A stretch of DNA of 28,581 bases from JBCFBK01 sp039679975. Its GTDB lineage: Bacteria > Bacteroidota > Bacteroidia > Bacteroidales > Prolixibacteraceae. This document shows, in pieces, positions 1-7,139 of this stretch (positions are counted from its first letter, which is position 1; the number at the start of each line of letters is the position of its first letter). Made by a program: the position numbers and the translations under genes. The stretch spans positions 1 through 28,581 of the forward strand of contig JBDKTZ010000329.1 of the NCBI GenBank assembly GCA_039679975.1. Direction: 5' to 3'. The notes under the pieces are model-generated. The model was not told the origin of the DNA, searched no databases, and saw only the letters and a program-made list of their open reading frames with translations.

Positions 1-1632
1 GAGCGCCACGAACCCTAATGAATACCAGCCCACCCGGGTCAGGTTACCAAGCAGTTCCTGTATTTGGGAATACGATTCCGTTGTGGTCGCCGGCAGGTAT
101 AAGGCAATCGTTTTTGCCAGCGGTGTGGCCAGGATAAAGGGGAATAATCCGATGGCAACAATGGCCGCTGCAATCAGGTACAACGGCAGCACATTCCCCC
201 CTTCTCCGGTCTCCTTTTTCCGGTCTCCCTTCTCCGGTTTCCCTTCTCCGGTTTCCTGTCTCCGTTCCCCGAGAAAGACGATTCCGAATGCTTTTGTGAA
301 GCAGATCAGCGCCAGGCCTCCGATGAGGACCAGGGCGAGGATTGAAAACAACATGGCCAGGATAAACAGGAACAGTTCGGATGAAAGGCCTTTGAACAGC
401 CCGCTGTAAATAAAGAATTCGGAAACAAAACCGTTGAAAGGCGGTAGTCCGCAGATGGCCAGCGAGCCGACCAGAAAGAGATAAGCTGTATGGGGTATTC
501 GTTTGATCAGTCCGCCCAGTGCCTCAATGTTGAGGGTGTGTCTGTTCAGGTAGACGTTTCCGGCACCAAAAAACAGCAGCGACTTGAAAAGCGAATGGTT
601 CAGGGTGTGGAGCAGGGCCCCGCCAAATCCCGCCACGGCCAATGTATTCGATTCATATCCTAAGCCGAGGCAACCCAGGCCGATGCCAATACCGATAATG
701 CCAATATTTTCGATGCTGTGATAAGCCAGCAGCTTTTTGAGGTTGTGCTGAACGATAGCCAGCATCACACCATACACCCCTGTTATGACCGAAAATGCCA
801 GCACCAGATAGCCGACGGCGACCATATCGGTTTTGATCAGCATCAGTATTCTCAGGATCCCGTAAATGCCGATTTTAATGATCACGCCCGACATGATCCC
901 GGAGATATGGGCGGGGGCAGCAGGGTGGGCCAGGGGCAGCCAGGTATGGAAGGGTACAAATCCGGCTTTGATCCCGAAGCCAAAAAAGAACAGGGCGAAT
1001 AAACCTATTCCTGCCAGGGTGGGCTGAATAGCACTGAATTTCGTGATTGCTGAGAAATCGAACGAGCCGGTTTTTATCTTCACCCACAGAAAGGCGATGG
1101 TGAGAAGAAGGATGCCAATATGTGACTGGATCAGGTAGTTCATGCCCGCTTTCATCGTTTCCTTCTTACTGTGCTCAAAAATGACCACAATGAAAGATGA
1201 CAAGGCCATGATTTCCCACAGAACCAGGAGCATCAGGCTGTTCTGAATCGCGCACAGATCGATAAGGGAAGTGAAAAGCAACAGGAACGCGATCAGGTGC
1301 ATGGTGATGTTGTCGGTCTGGTCGCGGTATGCCTGCATATACCTAAAGCCATACCAGCCGCCGGTGAAGAAGGTAAAGCTGATCATCAGGATGAACCATG
1401 CGGAGAGGGAATCGATCCTTACGGGAATTTCGCCGGTGACCATTGAGCCGGGATAAACGATTTCCAGCGGACCGGTTGTAAAAACCGAGAACGACAAAAT
1501 AGCACCGAGAAGCGCAAGAATACCGGTGACACTTAGCGTCAGGATGCCCCTTCCTTTGGTCGTGAAAAAAGGAATACAGAGAGTGGTAAGAATTGCAATC
1601 AGGTTGAACAGCTCAAAGAGAAACGTATTCAT
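1..1632 (-). CDS. HyfB/NuoL-family proton-conducting membrane subunit (partial, C-terminus beyond window)
   Basis: An open frame starts at the ATG ending at 1632 and runs 544 codons without a stop to the left edge, so the C-terminus is missing. It is a polytopic inner-membrane protein of the proton-translocating family that includes NADH dehydrogenase subunits L/M/N, Mrp antiporter subunits and hydrogenase-4 subunit B. The conserved glutamate of this family is seen in LWEIMALSSF (E140). Charged or polar membrane residues include K222 (FGIKAGFVPFH), K299/K300 and the HTLNHSLFKSLLF helix (342-354). The segment AHISGIMSGVIIKIGIYGIL (241-260) resembles HyfB/HycC more than NuoL or NuoN. The partner subunits that would identify the complex are not in view. 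Residues about 455-480 form a charged Gly/Glu/Lys/Arg loop encoded by a 7-bp tandem repeat, which is not typical of the family. Family assignment is secure; the exact complex is not. Confidence 0.85.
   Translation of the reverse strand, partial: MNTFLFELFNLIAILTTLCIPFFTTKGRGILTLSVTGILALLGAILSFSVFTTGPLEIVYPGSMVTGEIPVRIDSLSAWFILMISFTFFTGGWYGFRYMQAYRDQTDNITMHLIAFLLLFTSLIDLCAIQNSLMLLVLWEIMALSSFIVVIFEHSKKETMKAGMNYLIQSHIGILLLTIAFLWVKIKTGSFDFSAITKFSAIQPTLAGIGLFALFFFGFGIKAGFVPFHTWLPLAHPAAPAHISGIMSGVIIKIGIYGILRILMLIKTDMVAVGYLVLAFSVITGVYGVMLAIVQHNLKKLLAYHSIENIGIIGIGIGLGCLGLGYESNTLAVAGFGGALLHTLNHSLFKSLLFFGAGNVYLNRHTLNIEALGGLIKRIPHTAYLFLVGSLAICGLPPFNGFVSEFFIYSGLFKGLSSELFLFILAMLFSILALVLIGGLALICFTKAFGIVFLGERRQETGEGKPEKGDRKKETGEGGNVLPLYLIAAAIVAIGLFPFILATPLAKTIALYLPATTTESYSQIQELLGNLTRVGWYSLGFVAL
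202..271. repeat. 7-bp tandem repeat (10 degenerate units) inside the hyfB-like gene
   Basis: On the plus strand the stretch divides exactly into ten heptamers: ttctccg, gtctcct, ttttccg, gtctccc, ttctccg, gtttccc, ttctccg, gtttcct, gtctccg, ttccccg. TTCTCCG occurs three times and G(T/C)(T/C)TCC(C/T/G) units alternate with it. Seven is not a multiple of three, so the encoded loop repeats every 14 residues, with ETGEG at residues 460-464 and 474-478. No stop codon arises in the coding frame. Related period-7 arrays lie at 5784, 23176 and 28320. Confidence 0.85.
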
Positions 1633-1826
1633 GATCAATTCGTTAGGTTATCCGGTAAAATAGAGACAGCTGCCAATTCGGTCTGACTGGCAGTTATCAC
1701 ACGGGCAAAAGTACAAAAAATGCCGAATGGGAATTTTAATTTGCCTCCCAAATTGTTGTGATCATAAAAATTAAGGGTTTGTCAATTTCCGACTGGTCCT
1801 CCCCAGATCCAAATTTTATCAGGATG
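1633..1826. other. Intergenic region upstream of the hyfB-like gene
   Basis: This gap separates the 5' end of the hyfB-like gene from the 3' end of exodeoxyribonuclease III; both are on the minus strand. It is AT-rich and probably holds the promoter of the hyfB-like gene. A short inverted repeat, CTGCCA (1670-1675) with TGGCAG (1688-1693), could be a small operator or hairpin. I see no gene and no convincing promoter element. Confidence 0.4.
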
Positions 1827-2603
1827 CTATTCCCTGCTCAGTTCAATCCAGACGGGAGCATGGTCGCTCGATTTTTCCCATCCTCTCACTGTCGAGTCGA
1901 CTCCGGCGGTCGTGAGTCGACTACGAAGCGGTGGGCTGAGCAAAAAATGGTCAATGCGCAGGCCGGCATTGCGGGTGTAGGAATTCCGGAAATAATCCCA
2001 GAAGGTGTAAATGCGCTGGTCCGGGTAAATTTTCCGGATCGCATCGGTCCAGCCCTGATCGACCAGGCTTTTATAGGCGAGGCGCACTTCGGGCAGAAAG
2101 AGCGCATCCTTTACCCAGCTTTCCGGCTTGTACACGTCCATTTCGGTCGGGATCGCATTAAAATCGCCGGTCATCACAGCCGGGATCCCCGAAGCGATCA
2201 GCCCGGCTGCATGTTCGGTCAGCCGCTGAAACCAACGGAGCTTGTACTCGAATTTCGGGCCGGGGGCGGGATTGCCATTTGGCAGATACAGGCAACAAAC
2301 GAGGATTCCGTCAATAGTGGCTTCAATATACCGGCTGTTTACGTCGTCCGGATCGCCGGGGAGGACGCGCCTGACTTCGGCCGGCTCCTGGCCTTTCGAT
2401 AAAATGGCTACACCGTTCCAGCTTTTCTGTCCGTGCCAGAGGGCATGGTATCCGGCTTCGCGGATGGCGTCGAGCGGAAACTTCTCCTGCGGCGCCTTCA
2501 GCTCCTGTAAACACACCACATCGGGCGATGTTTCACTGAGCCAGCGCAACAATACGGGCAGCCGCCCGTTTATCCCGTTCACATTATAGGTCGCGATCTT
2601 CAT
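1827..2603 (-). CDS. xth: Exodeoxyribonuclease III
   Basis: Cytoplasmic DNA-repair enzyme of the AP-endonuclease/exonuclease III fold, 258 residues, a normal length. It would cut at abasic sites and remove 3' blocking groups. The catalytic set can be followed in order: N8 in TYNVNGIN, metal-binding E34 in CLQELKAP, Y106 in CLYLPNGN, D147 and N149 in TGDFNAIP, and D247/H248 in SSDHAPVWIEL at the C-terminus. The start at 2603 places MKIATYNVNG directly at the first strand of the fold, so no alternative is needed. It sits 46 bases downstream of the formiminotransferase gene on the same strand and may be read through from the hut genes, but no functional link is implied. The long plus-strand frame over the same bases is an antisense shadow. 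Confidence 0.95.
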   Translation of the reverse strand: MKIATYNVNGINGRLPVLLRWLSETSPDVVCLQELKAPQEKFPLDAIREAGYHALWHGQKSWNGVAILSKGQEPAEVRRVLPGDPDDVNSRYIEATIDGILVCCLYLPNGNPAPGPKFEYKLRWFQRLTEHAAGLIASGIPAVMTGDFNAIPTEMDVYKPESWVKDALFLPEVRLAYKSLVDQGWTDAIRKIYPDQRIYTFWDYFRNSYTRNAGLRIDHFLLSPPLRSRLTTAGVDSTVRGWEKSSDHAPVWIELSRE

Positions 2604-2649
2604 AGACAGAATTTTCCTGTTAAGGTACTACAATTCGGTAGGCCGGGAG

Positions 2650-4356
2650 TCAGATTCCGATCTTTTTTCCGACGATTTGCAGGATTTCCGTTTCAAGTGC
2701 AATGGCTTTTTTCTCCATGGTGCTGACCTCTTCCAAAACCGCCAAAACAAAAGCTTTGTCTTTTAGCGCTTCGACGTTGATCTTAACGTTCAGGGCAGCC
2801 CCGAGAACAGCCGAGCGGGCGGCAAGCGCGCCAACGCCGGCATCGGAAACGGAATTGGGGTTGCCCTGTTCGGCCATGGCCTTGATCAACTCCATCGATT
2901 GAAAGCTGGACTGCATCACCTTCAGGGGAACCTCGATAGCCTGCCGGTTTGCTGTTTGGATGGCTTCCTCCCGCTGCCGTTTTTCTTTTTCGCTTCCTTT
3001 CGGCATTTTGAAGGCTGCCATCAGGGTGTTGAAAGCATCGGTATCCTGACCGGTGAGCAGCAAAAGCTGATCGTGGATGGTCTTCCCTTTTTCGGCCCAG
3101 GCGGCAAACTCTTCCCAACGGCTGTCCCATCCTTTTTTATGCGACGATAAATTGGCTACCATGGTTCCCAGGGCCGCGCCCAGCGCTCCCATGCAGGCCG
3201 AAACGGAGCCGCCGCCGGGTGCGGGCGACTCGGAAGCGGTTTCTTCAACGAATCTTTTAACGCTCAGTTCCGTCAGTTTCTTCTGACCGGGTTCTTCGAT
3301 CAGGTATTCAATGATCCTTTTTTGCGGGTCGAAGGGAGCCAGATCATCCAGCCCCATCGATTTTACCGCAATTTTCAGGAGCTCCTCGTCGGCAACCCCG
3401 GCCGAGCGCTTTTGCTTGTGCAGGAAGTACCTTCCGGCTTCGAGCATGGGTTGCAACGGGATCAGGCCGATGAGTTCGGAACCGGTCACCCGGATCCCAC
3501 GCATGGCGGCCCGTTCACAGGCTGCCTCAAATACCTGGTGAACAGAGGTGACGGTGATGTCGGTGATGTTGAACGACAACTGAGCGATGCCGTATTCCTC
3601 GATATACCAGCCAATGCCTTTCACTCCTTTCAGCATGCCGGGTTCATAAACCGGATTGCCGGCTTCATCGGTTAACGGCTTTCCGGTAAACGGATCACCT
3701 TCCCGTTTCATTCGTCCTTTTTCGCGGATGTCGAAGGCGATGGCGTTGGCCAGCCGGGTTGAGGTGGTGTTCAGGTTCACGTTATAAGCCACCAGGAAGT
3801 TCCGCGCGCTGAGCGCTGTCGCACCGGTGCGGGCCACGGCGGCATTGAATTCGGCCGGCCCAAAGTCGGGTTTCCAAAGCGGGTCGGGCAGCTTACGGCA
3901 CAGCCCTTCGTATTCTCCGGCGCGGCAGTTCGCCAGGTTCTTCCGGATTTCAGAAGTGGCCGTATTCTCATATAAGTATATTGGGATCCCCAGTTCTTCG
4001 CCAATCCGCTTCCCCAGCAGATTGGCATATCCGATGGTCTCTTCCATGGTGATTCCGGCTACCGGGATCAGGGGCAGCACGTCGGTGGCTCCGAAACGCG
4101 GGTGCTTTCCCCTGTGGCGGCGCATGTCGATCAGTTCGGCGGCTTTTTTCACTGCCCGGAAGGCTGCTTCACAGACCTCTTCCGGTTCGCCGACAAAAGT
4201 CATGACCGTCCGGTTGGTCGCTTTGCCGGGGTCGACGTTAAGCAGTTTGACACCGTCGACCGATCGGATCGCTTCAGCGATCTGGCTGATGGTATTCAGA
4301 TTATTCCCCTCGCTGAAGTTGGGGACACATTCGATGATTCTTTGCATGTTGTTCAT
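2650..4356 (-). CDS. Bifunctional glutamate formiminotransferase / formimidoyl-THF cyclodeaminase
   Basis: This 568-residue fusion matches the two-domain FTCD layout (human FTCD is about 540). The formiminotransferase part covers about residues 4-340: IIECVPNFSEG at the start and GKHPRFGATDVLPLIP, in which H85 corresponds to the family's catalytic histidine. The cyclodeaminase part covers about 355-568 and begins near the glycine-rich SESPAPGGGSVSACMGALGA. It transfers the formimino group from formiminoglutamate to tetrahydrofolate, then releases ammonia to give methenyl-THF, the last steps of histidine degradation by the glutamate formiminotransferase route. The gene lies 39 bases downstream of hutI on the same strand, so they are likely co-transcribed. 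The start could instead be the second ATG (residue 4, at 4347), which matches family N-termini better. Many Bacteroides carry these two activities as separate genes; here they are fused. Confidence 0.95.
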   Translation of the reverse strand: MNNMQRIIECVPNFSEGNNLNTISQIAEAIRSVDGVKLLNVDPGKATNRTVMTFVGEPEEVCEAAFRAVKKAAELIDMRRHRGKHPRFGATDVLPLIPVAGITMEETIGYANLLGKRIGEELGIPIYLYENTATSEIRKNLANCRAGEYEGLCRKLPDPLWKPDFGPAEFNAAVARTGATALSARNFLVAYNVNLNTTSTRLANAIAFDIREKGRMKREGDPFTGKPLTDEAGNPVYEPGMLKGVKGIGWYIEEYGIAQLSFNITDITVTSVHQVFEAACERAAMRGIRVTGSELIGLIPLQPMLEAGRYFLHKQKRSAGVADEELLKIAVKSMGLDDLAPFDPQKRIIEYLIEEPGQKKLTELSVKRFVEETASESPAPGGGSVSACMGALGAALGTMVANLSSHKKGWDSRWEEFAAWAEKGKTIHDQLLLLTGQDTDAFNTLMAAFKMPKGSEKEKRQREEAIQTANRQAIEVPLKVMQSSFQSMELIKAMAEQGNPNSVSDAGVGALAARSAVLGAALNVKINVEALKDKAFVLAVLEEVSTMEKKAIALETEILQIVGKKIGI

Positions 4357-4395
4357 TTTAATTTCCCTGTCGCCGGACAGCTTTCATTTCTGCTC

Positions 4396-5679
4396 TTAGT
4401 CATTCTCCTGTATTTCAAAAAACCGGTCACAGGTCGATTCAGTGAGCGTCCTTTTATAGGCGCATTTGCCGTTTTTCCAGACCCGTTCCGCAGGCAGATA
4501 ACCCTGATGATACAGGATATCCTGGTAATTGTCCGTTTTAAATACTACGATATCGGCTAAATTACCGGTTTTTAAACTTCCCCGGTCGGTAAGGTTTAAA
4601 GCCTGAGCGGCTCTGCAGGTCAGGGCAGCCCAGGTTTCGGCTATGGTTAACTTTTGTGCGGCGCCCAAAATAGCGGCTTGGATCAGCAGATTCCCCATGG
4701 GCGCGGAACCCGGATTCCAGTCGGAAGCGATGACCAGCGAAGTTCCGGCATCGAGGAGTTTTCGTGCCGGGGCAAAAGGCATTCCCAGTCCGATCGAAGC
4801 GCCCGGCAATACCACGGGAATGGTATTGCTACCTGCCAAAATTGTAATTTCCTGATCGTCGGCAGCTTCCAGATGATCGATGCTGAGGGCACCCGTTTCG
4901 GTGGCCAGTTGTGCTGCGCCGGCCGTGAACTGGTCGCCGTGGACGATCCGGTCGAAGCCCATTTCACGAACCTTGAGCAGAAACTCTCTGGCCGCCTGTG
5001 TGGAGAATGCGCTACCGTCGACAAAAATATCGACCCGCCGTGAAAGGTCCTTTTTTAATACAACAGGCAACAGCTCATTGAGGATTTGATTCAGGTACTT
5101 CTTTTCGCCACCGTCGAAATCCTTTGGAACGATGTGGGCAGCCAGACAGGTCGGAATCAGATCGGCCTTCGACTTTTTTGCGGCTTCGGCAATGGCTTGC
5201 AGGATCTTTAATTCCTGATCAACCGCAAGACCATAACCGCTTTTAACCTCAATGGTGGTAATTCCCTGTTCCAGCAATTGCCGGGCGTGGGTCGCAGTGA
5301 TCCTTGCAAGTTCCTGCATGGGGACCTGCCGGGTCTTTTCGACAGTATTCCAGATCCCGCCGCCGGCTGCATTGATCGCCCTATAGTTTGCGCCCGACAA
5401 GCGTAGGGCGTATTCTTCAGCTCTTGCACCTACCCAACAAATATGTGTATGCACGTCGATCATTCCCGGCAGCGCCACATAGTCCTCGTTCAGGTATTCT
5501 ATGGTTTTGGGATGGCTTCTGCCTTCCAGTTTGTGAAAGTCATCGATGTCCTCTATTTTCCCTTCGCGAACCAGGATACCCTGGTTTGACCTGATCTCCA
5601 GCCGGTCGTCGGACAGAGCTCCACGGGCGGGCAGTCCCGCCATCGTCAGTAGTTGTTTGAATGGGCCTATTAGTTTCAT
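4396..5679 (-). CDS. hutI: Imidazolonepropionase
   Basis: Cytoplasmic amidohydrolase of 427 residues that opens the ring of 4-imidazolone-5-propionate to give formiminoglutamate, the substrate of the downstream fused enzyme. Metal and catalytic residues are visible in the expected order: H77 and H79 in MIDVHTHICWVGAR, the conserved IEVKSGYGL segment (143-151), H182 in AAHIVP, H247 in IVHGDQF, and D320 in ASDWNPGSAPMGN. Length and layout are normal. The chosen ATG gives MKLIGPFKQLLTM, typical of HutI. It is the promoter-proximal intact gene of what remains of the hut operon. About 290 non-coding bases separate it from the HutH-HutU chimeric remnant upstream. Whether HutI and the fused enzyme are still useful depends on intact hutH and hutU elsewhere in the genome, which this window cannot show. 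Confidence 0.96.
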   Translation of the reverse strand: MKLIGPFKQLLTMAGLPARGALSDDRLEIRSNQGILVREGKIEDIDDFHKLEGRSHPKTIEYLNEDYVALPGMIDVHTHICWVGARAEEYALRLSGANYRAINAAGGGIWNTVEKTRQVPMQELARITATHARQLLEQGITTIEVKSGYGLAVDQELKILQAIAEAAKKSKADLIPTCLAAHIVPKDFDGGEKKYLNQILNELLPVVLKKDLSRRVDIFVDGSAFSTQAAREFLLKVREMGFDRIVHGDQFTAGAAQLATETGALSIDHLEAADDQEITILAGSNTIPVVLPGASIGLGMPFAPARKLLDAGTSLVIASDWNPGSAPMGNLLIQAAILGAAQKLTIAETWAALTCRAAQALNLTDRGSLKTGNLADIVVFKTDNYQDILYHQGYLPAERVWKNGKCAYKRTLTESTCDRFFEIQEND

Positions 5680-5712
5680 GTGTGAATCATTTGTTTTTTA
5701 ATTGCCACATGG

Positions 5713-5765
5713 AATAGCCATTTATACATTTTCGGTTTTTGTGAGCTTTAGCTTTTATGGCTATT
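5713..5765. promoter_or_regulatory. 9-bp inverted repeat upstream of hutI
   Basis: AATAGCCAT (5713-5721) is the exact reverse complement of ATGGCTATT (5757-5765), separated by 35 bases, and lies just upstream of the hutI start at 5679. It might form a leader hairpin or bind a dimeric regulator. The long loop and short arms make chance possible. No function is shown. Confidence 0.3.
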
Positions 5766-5783
5766 TCATTTTTTTAGTTTAGA

Positions 5784-5818
5784 TACAAGAATCAAGAAAT
5801 AAGAACCAAGATGCAAGA
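5784..5818. repeat. 7-bp tandem repeat between hutI and the hut remnant
   Basis: Five consecutive heptamers: tacaaga, atcaaga, aataaga, accaaga, tgcaaga; consensus NNCAAGA. The preceding bases gtttaga (5777-5783) may be a sixth, decayed unit. It lies in the 288-base non-coding interval 5680-5967, in which I see no other gene. Confidence 0.75.
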
Positions 5819-5967
5819 TGAAAATCCATATGAATGAGGGTCAGGTTTCATTACTGAGTTCACTCTAAAAAGTTACAGAATATAAACCGAGCCTGAAGAC
5901 ACGGATTTTGTTTTTCCTTCTTCGCGTCTTGGCGACTTCGCGTTTAAATCTATTTCTCCGGGTCGTC

Positions 5968-6240
5968 TCATCCATCAAAGTTAAGATTAAAATGCTTACG
6001 GTTTTCGACGGCTGAAGTATAGCCTGCGTCGGCATGACGGAAGATGCCCGGTGCAGGATCATTGTATAACACCCTCGACAGGCAATGTGCCGCGCGTTCG
6101 GTTCGGTTTTGACTCACTTTTTCGCGTGCGGCAGCCGTCAGTATTCCTTTTTCCTGGCCGCGAACCAGCCGGATCGCCCTGCCAATGGTGAGCCGGTCTT
6201 CATCATAGCGGAATTTCTGAAGCGGATATTCTTTTTGCAT
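5968..6240 (-). pseudogene. Chimeric hut remnant: HutH N-terminus fused to HutU C-terminus
   Basis: This 90-codon frame does not encode a complete enzyme. Residues about 5-46 (DRLTIGRAIRLVRG, then ILTAAAREKVSQNR) resemble the first 45 residues of histidine ammonia-lyase, which precede its substrate-binding glycine loop and the Ala-Ser-Gly cofactor site; neither follows here. Residues about 48-84 (LSRVLYNDPAPGIFRHADAGY) match the C-terminal end of urocanate hydratase, where RVL.NDP..G..RHADAGY is conserved. A hutH-hutU-hutI-ftcD operon that lost the interior of the first two genes would give this order and strand. The inferred junction (6096-6108) contains the short direct repeat GTTCGGTTCGGTT, a possible substrate for slippage or microhomology deletion. 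The HutU half is recognised with more certainty than the HutH half. A misassembly could give the same picture. No catalytic function is expected. Confidence 0.7.
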
Positions 6241-6352
6241 CGGTCCCGTTTTTAATCAAAAGAAGAAGCCTGCCTGTATACCCCAAGGTAAACTAATTTT
6301 CCGGGCCAAAAAATGACAAAAAGAATTATTTTGTGTGTTGTAACAGTGTTTA

Positions 6353-6937
6353 TTATTCGTTCTTATTCAGGTTGCCGGCATCACCCTGTGTATTGACGTT
6401 GGTAAAAAGTTTGCCGGAATAGAAATCCGCATTTTCCACACGGAGATAAAGGGTGTGAAGCCGGTTAATGACACGGTGTACTTTGAAATCGTTTTGTTTC
6501 AGAGATTCTTGGATGACGGAGATTGTGTTTTTATTAAAGTAGCTGACCAGCGGTTCTTTCAGGCCACGGTGGACAGGCACCACAACCTGATAGCCGGAAC
6601 AGTATTGCAACAGGAGCCGGTATAGCCGGGGATCGAGTTCAGGCAAATCACAGCCGGCAATGAGGTTGTGTTCAGTTCGGGATTGAAGCAGACAGGCATG
6701 GATGCCTCCTAACGGACCACGGTCAGGGTAACTATCGGCAATGCACTCTAGTCCCGTAAATCGATACTCCCCGGCTTGATTGGTGCTCAGCAACAGCTTA
6801 CTGCAAAGAGGACGCAGAACCTCAATAACATGTTCTACCATAGGTTTTCCCCGATAGTGAAACAGGGCCTTGTTACTTCCGAAACGGGTGCTTTTGCCTC
6901 CCGCCAGTATCATCCCGGTGACAGGTTCCTCTTGCAT
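6353..6937 (-). CDS. mobA: Molybdenum cofactor guanylyltransferase (MobA-like)
   Basis: Cytoplasmic nucleotidyltransferase of 194 residues that transfers GMP from GTP to molybdopterin to make the MGD form of the cofactor used by DMSO-reductase-family enzymes. The N-terminal nucleotide-binding loop is clear: MILAGGKSTRFGSNKAL (residues 9-25), with the conserved KPMVEHVIEVL helix after it. ADSYPDRGPLGGIHACL (67-83) and AGCDLPELDP (94-103) supply the metal- and ligand-binding positions, and FTNVNTQGDA (178-187) is the usual C-terminal NVNTP-like motif. Length is typical. The start gives MQEEPVTGMILAGG, close to the loop as in relatives. It is not clearly part of an operon: the nearest same-strand neighbour is the hut remnant 112 bases downstream. 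No molybdoenzyme is in the window. Confidence 0.92.
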   Translation of the reverse strand: MQEEPVTGMILAGGKSTRFGSNKALFHYRGKPMVEHVIEVLRPLCSKLLLSTNQAGEYRFTGLECIADSYPDRGPLGGIHACLLQSRTEHNLIAGCDLPELDPRLYRLLLQYCSGYQVVVPVHRGLKEPLVSYFNKNTISVIQESLKQNDFKVHRVINRLHTLYLRVENADFYSGKLFTNVNTQGDAGNLNKNE

Positions 6938-7073
6938 ATGTCTTTTTTGCGAATATAATCAGAAATCGCCCTCAGTCTATTTTCTGGATAATTATCACGG
7001 GATATGAATCGATTGTAGAATGACTGATTGCATGCAGCTGACTTCCTGTGGATAGAACGGTTGTATTCGCTCG

Positions 7074-7083
7074 TGTCTAGACA
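7074..7083. promoter_or_regulatory. Palindrome upstream of the GH29 gene
   Basis: TGTCTAGACA is a perfect 10-bp palindrome 56 bases before the fucosidase start, in the 202-base divergent interval between mobA and the GH29 gene (6938-7139). It could be an operator for a dimeric regulator of the two plus-strand glycosidase genes. No regulator of that kind is identified, so this is only a candidate. Confidence 0.3.
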
Positions 7084-7139
7084 AAAGCAGGAAAAAATTC
7101 ATTAAATTGCGGAGTTTTTGAAACCCAGGCCTTATACTT

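Noticed and set aside
202..271. Reading the period-7 arrays as a CRISPR or REP-type element
   Set aside because: Units are only 7 bp, have no spacers and degenerate gradually, so they are short tandem repeats and not CRISPR; no associated cas or transposase gene is present.
1758..2402. 214-codon plus-strand open frame opposite exodeoxyribonuclease III
   Set aside because: The minus-strand frame carries all exonuclease III motifs; the plus-strand translation shows no recognisable family and is an antisense shadow of GC-rich coding DNA.
3827..4399. 190-codon plus-strand open frame opposite the formiminotransferase-cyclodeaminase gene
   Set aside because: It lies fully antisense to a well-supported enzyme, is rich in serine and proline as shadows usually are, and has no domain signature.
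5865..6062. 65-codon minus-strand frame overlapping the hut remnant
   Set aside because: It overlaps the chimeric HutH-HutU frame in another phase and its translation matches nothing; the other phase has clear HutU residues.
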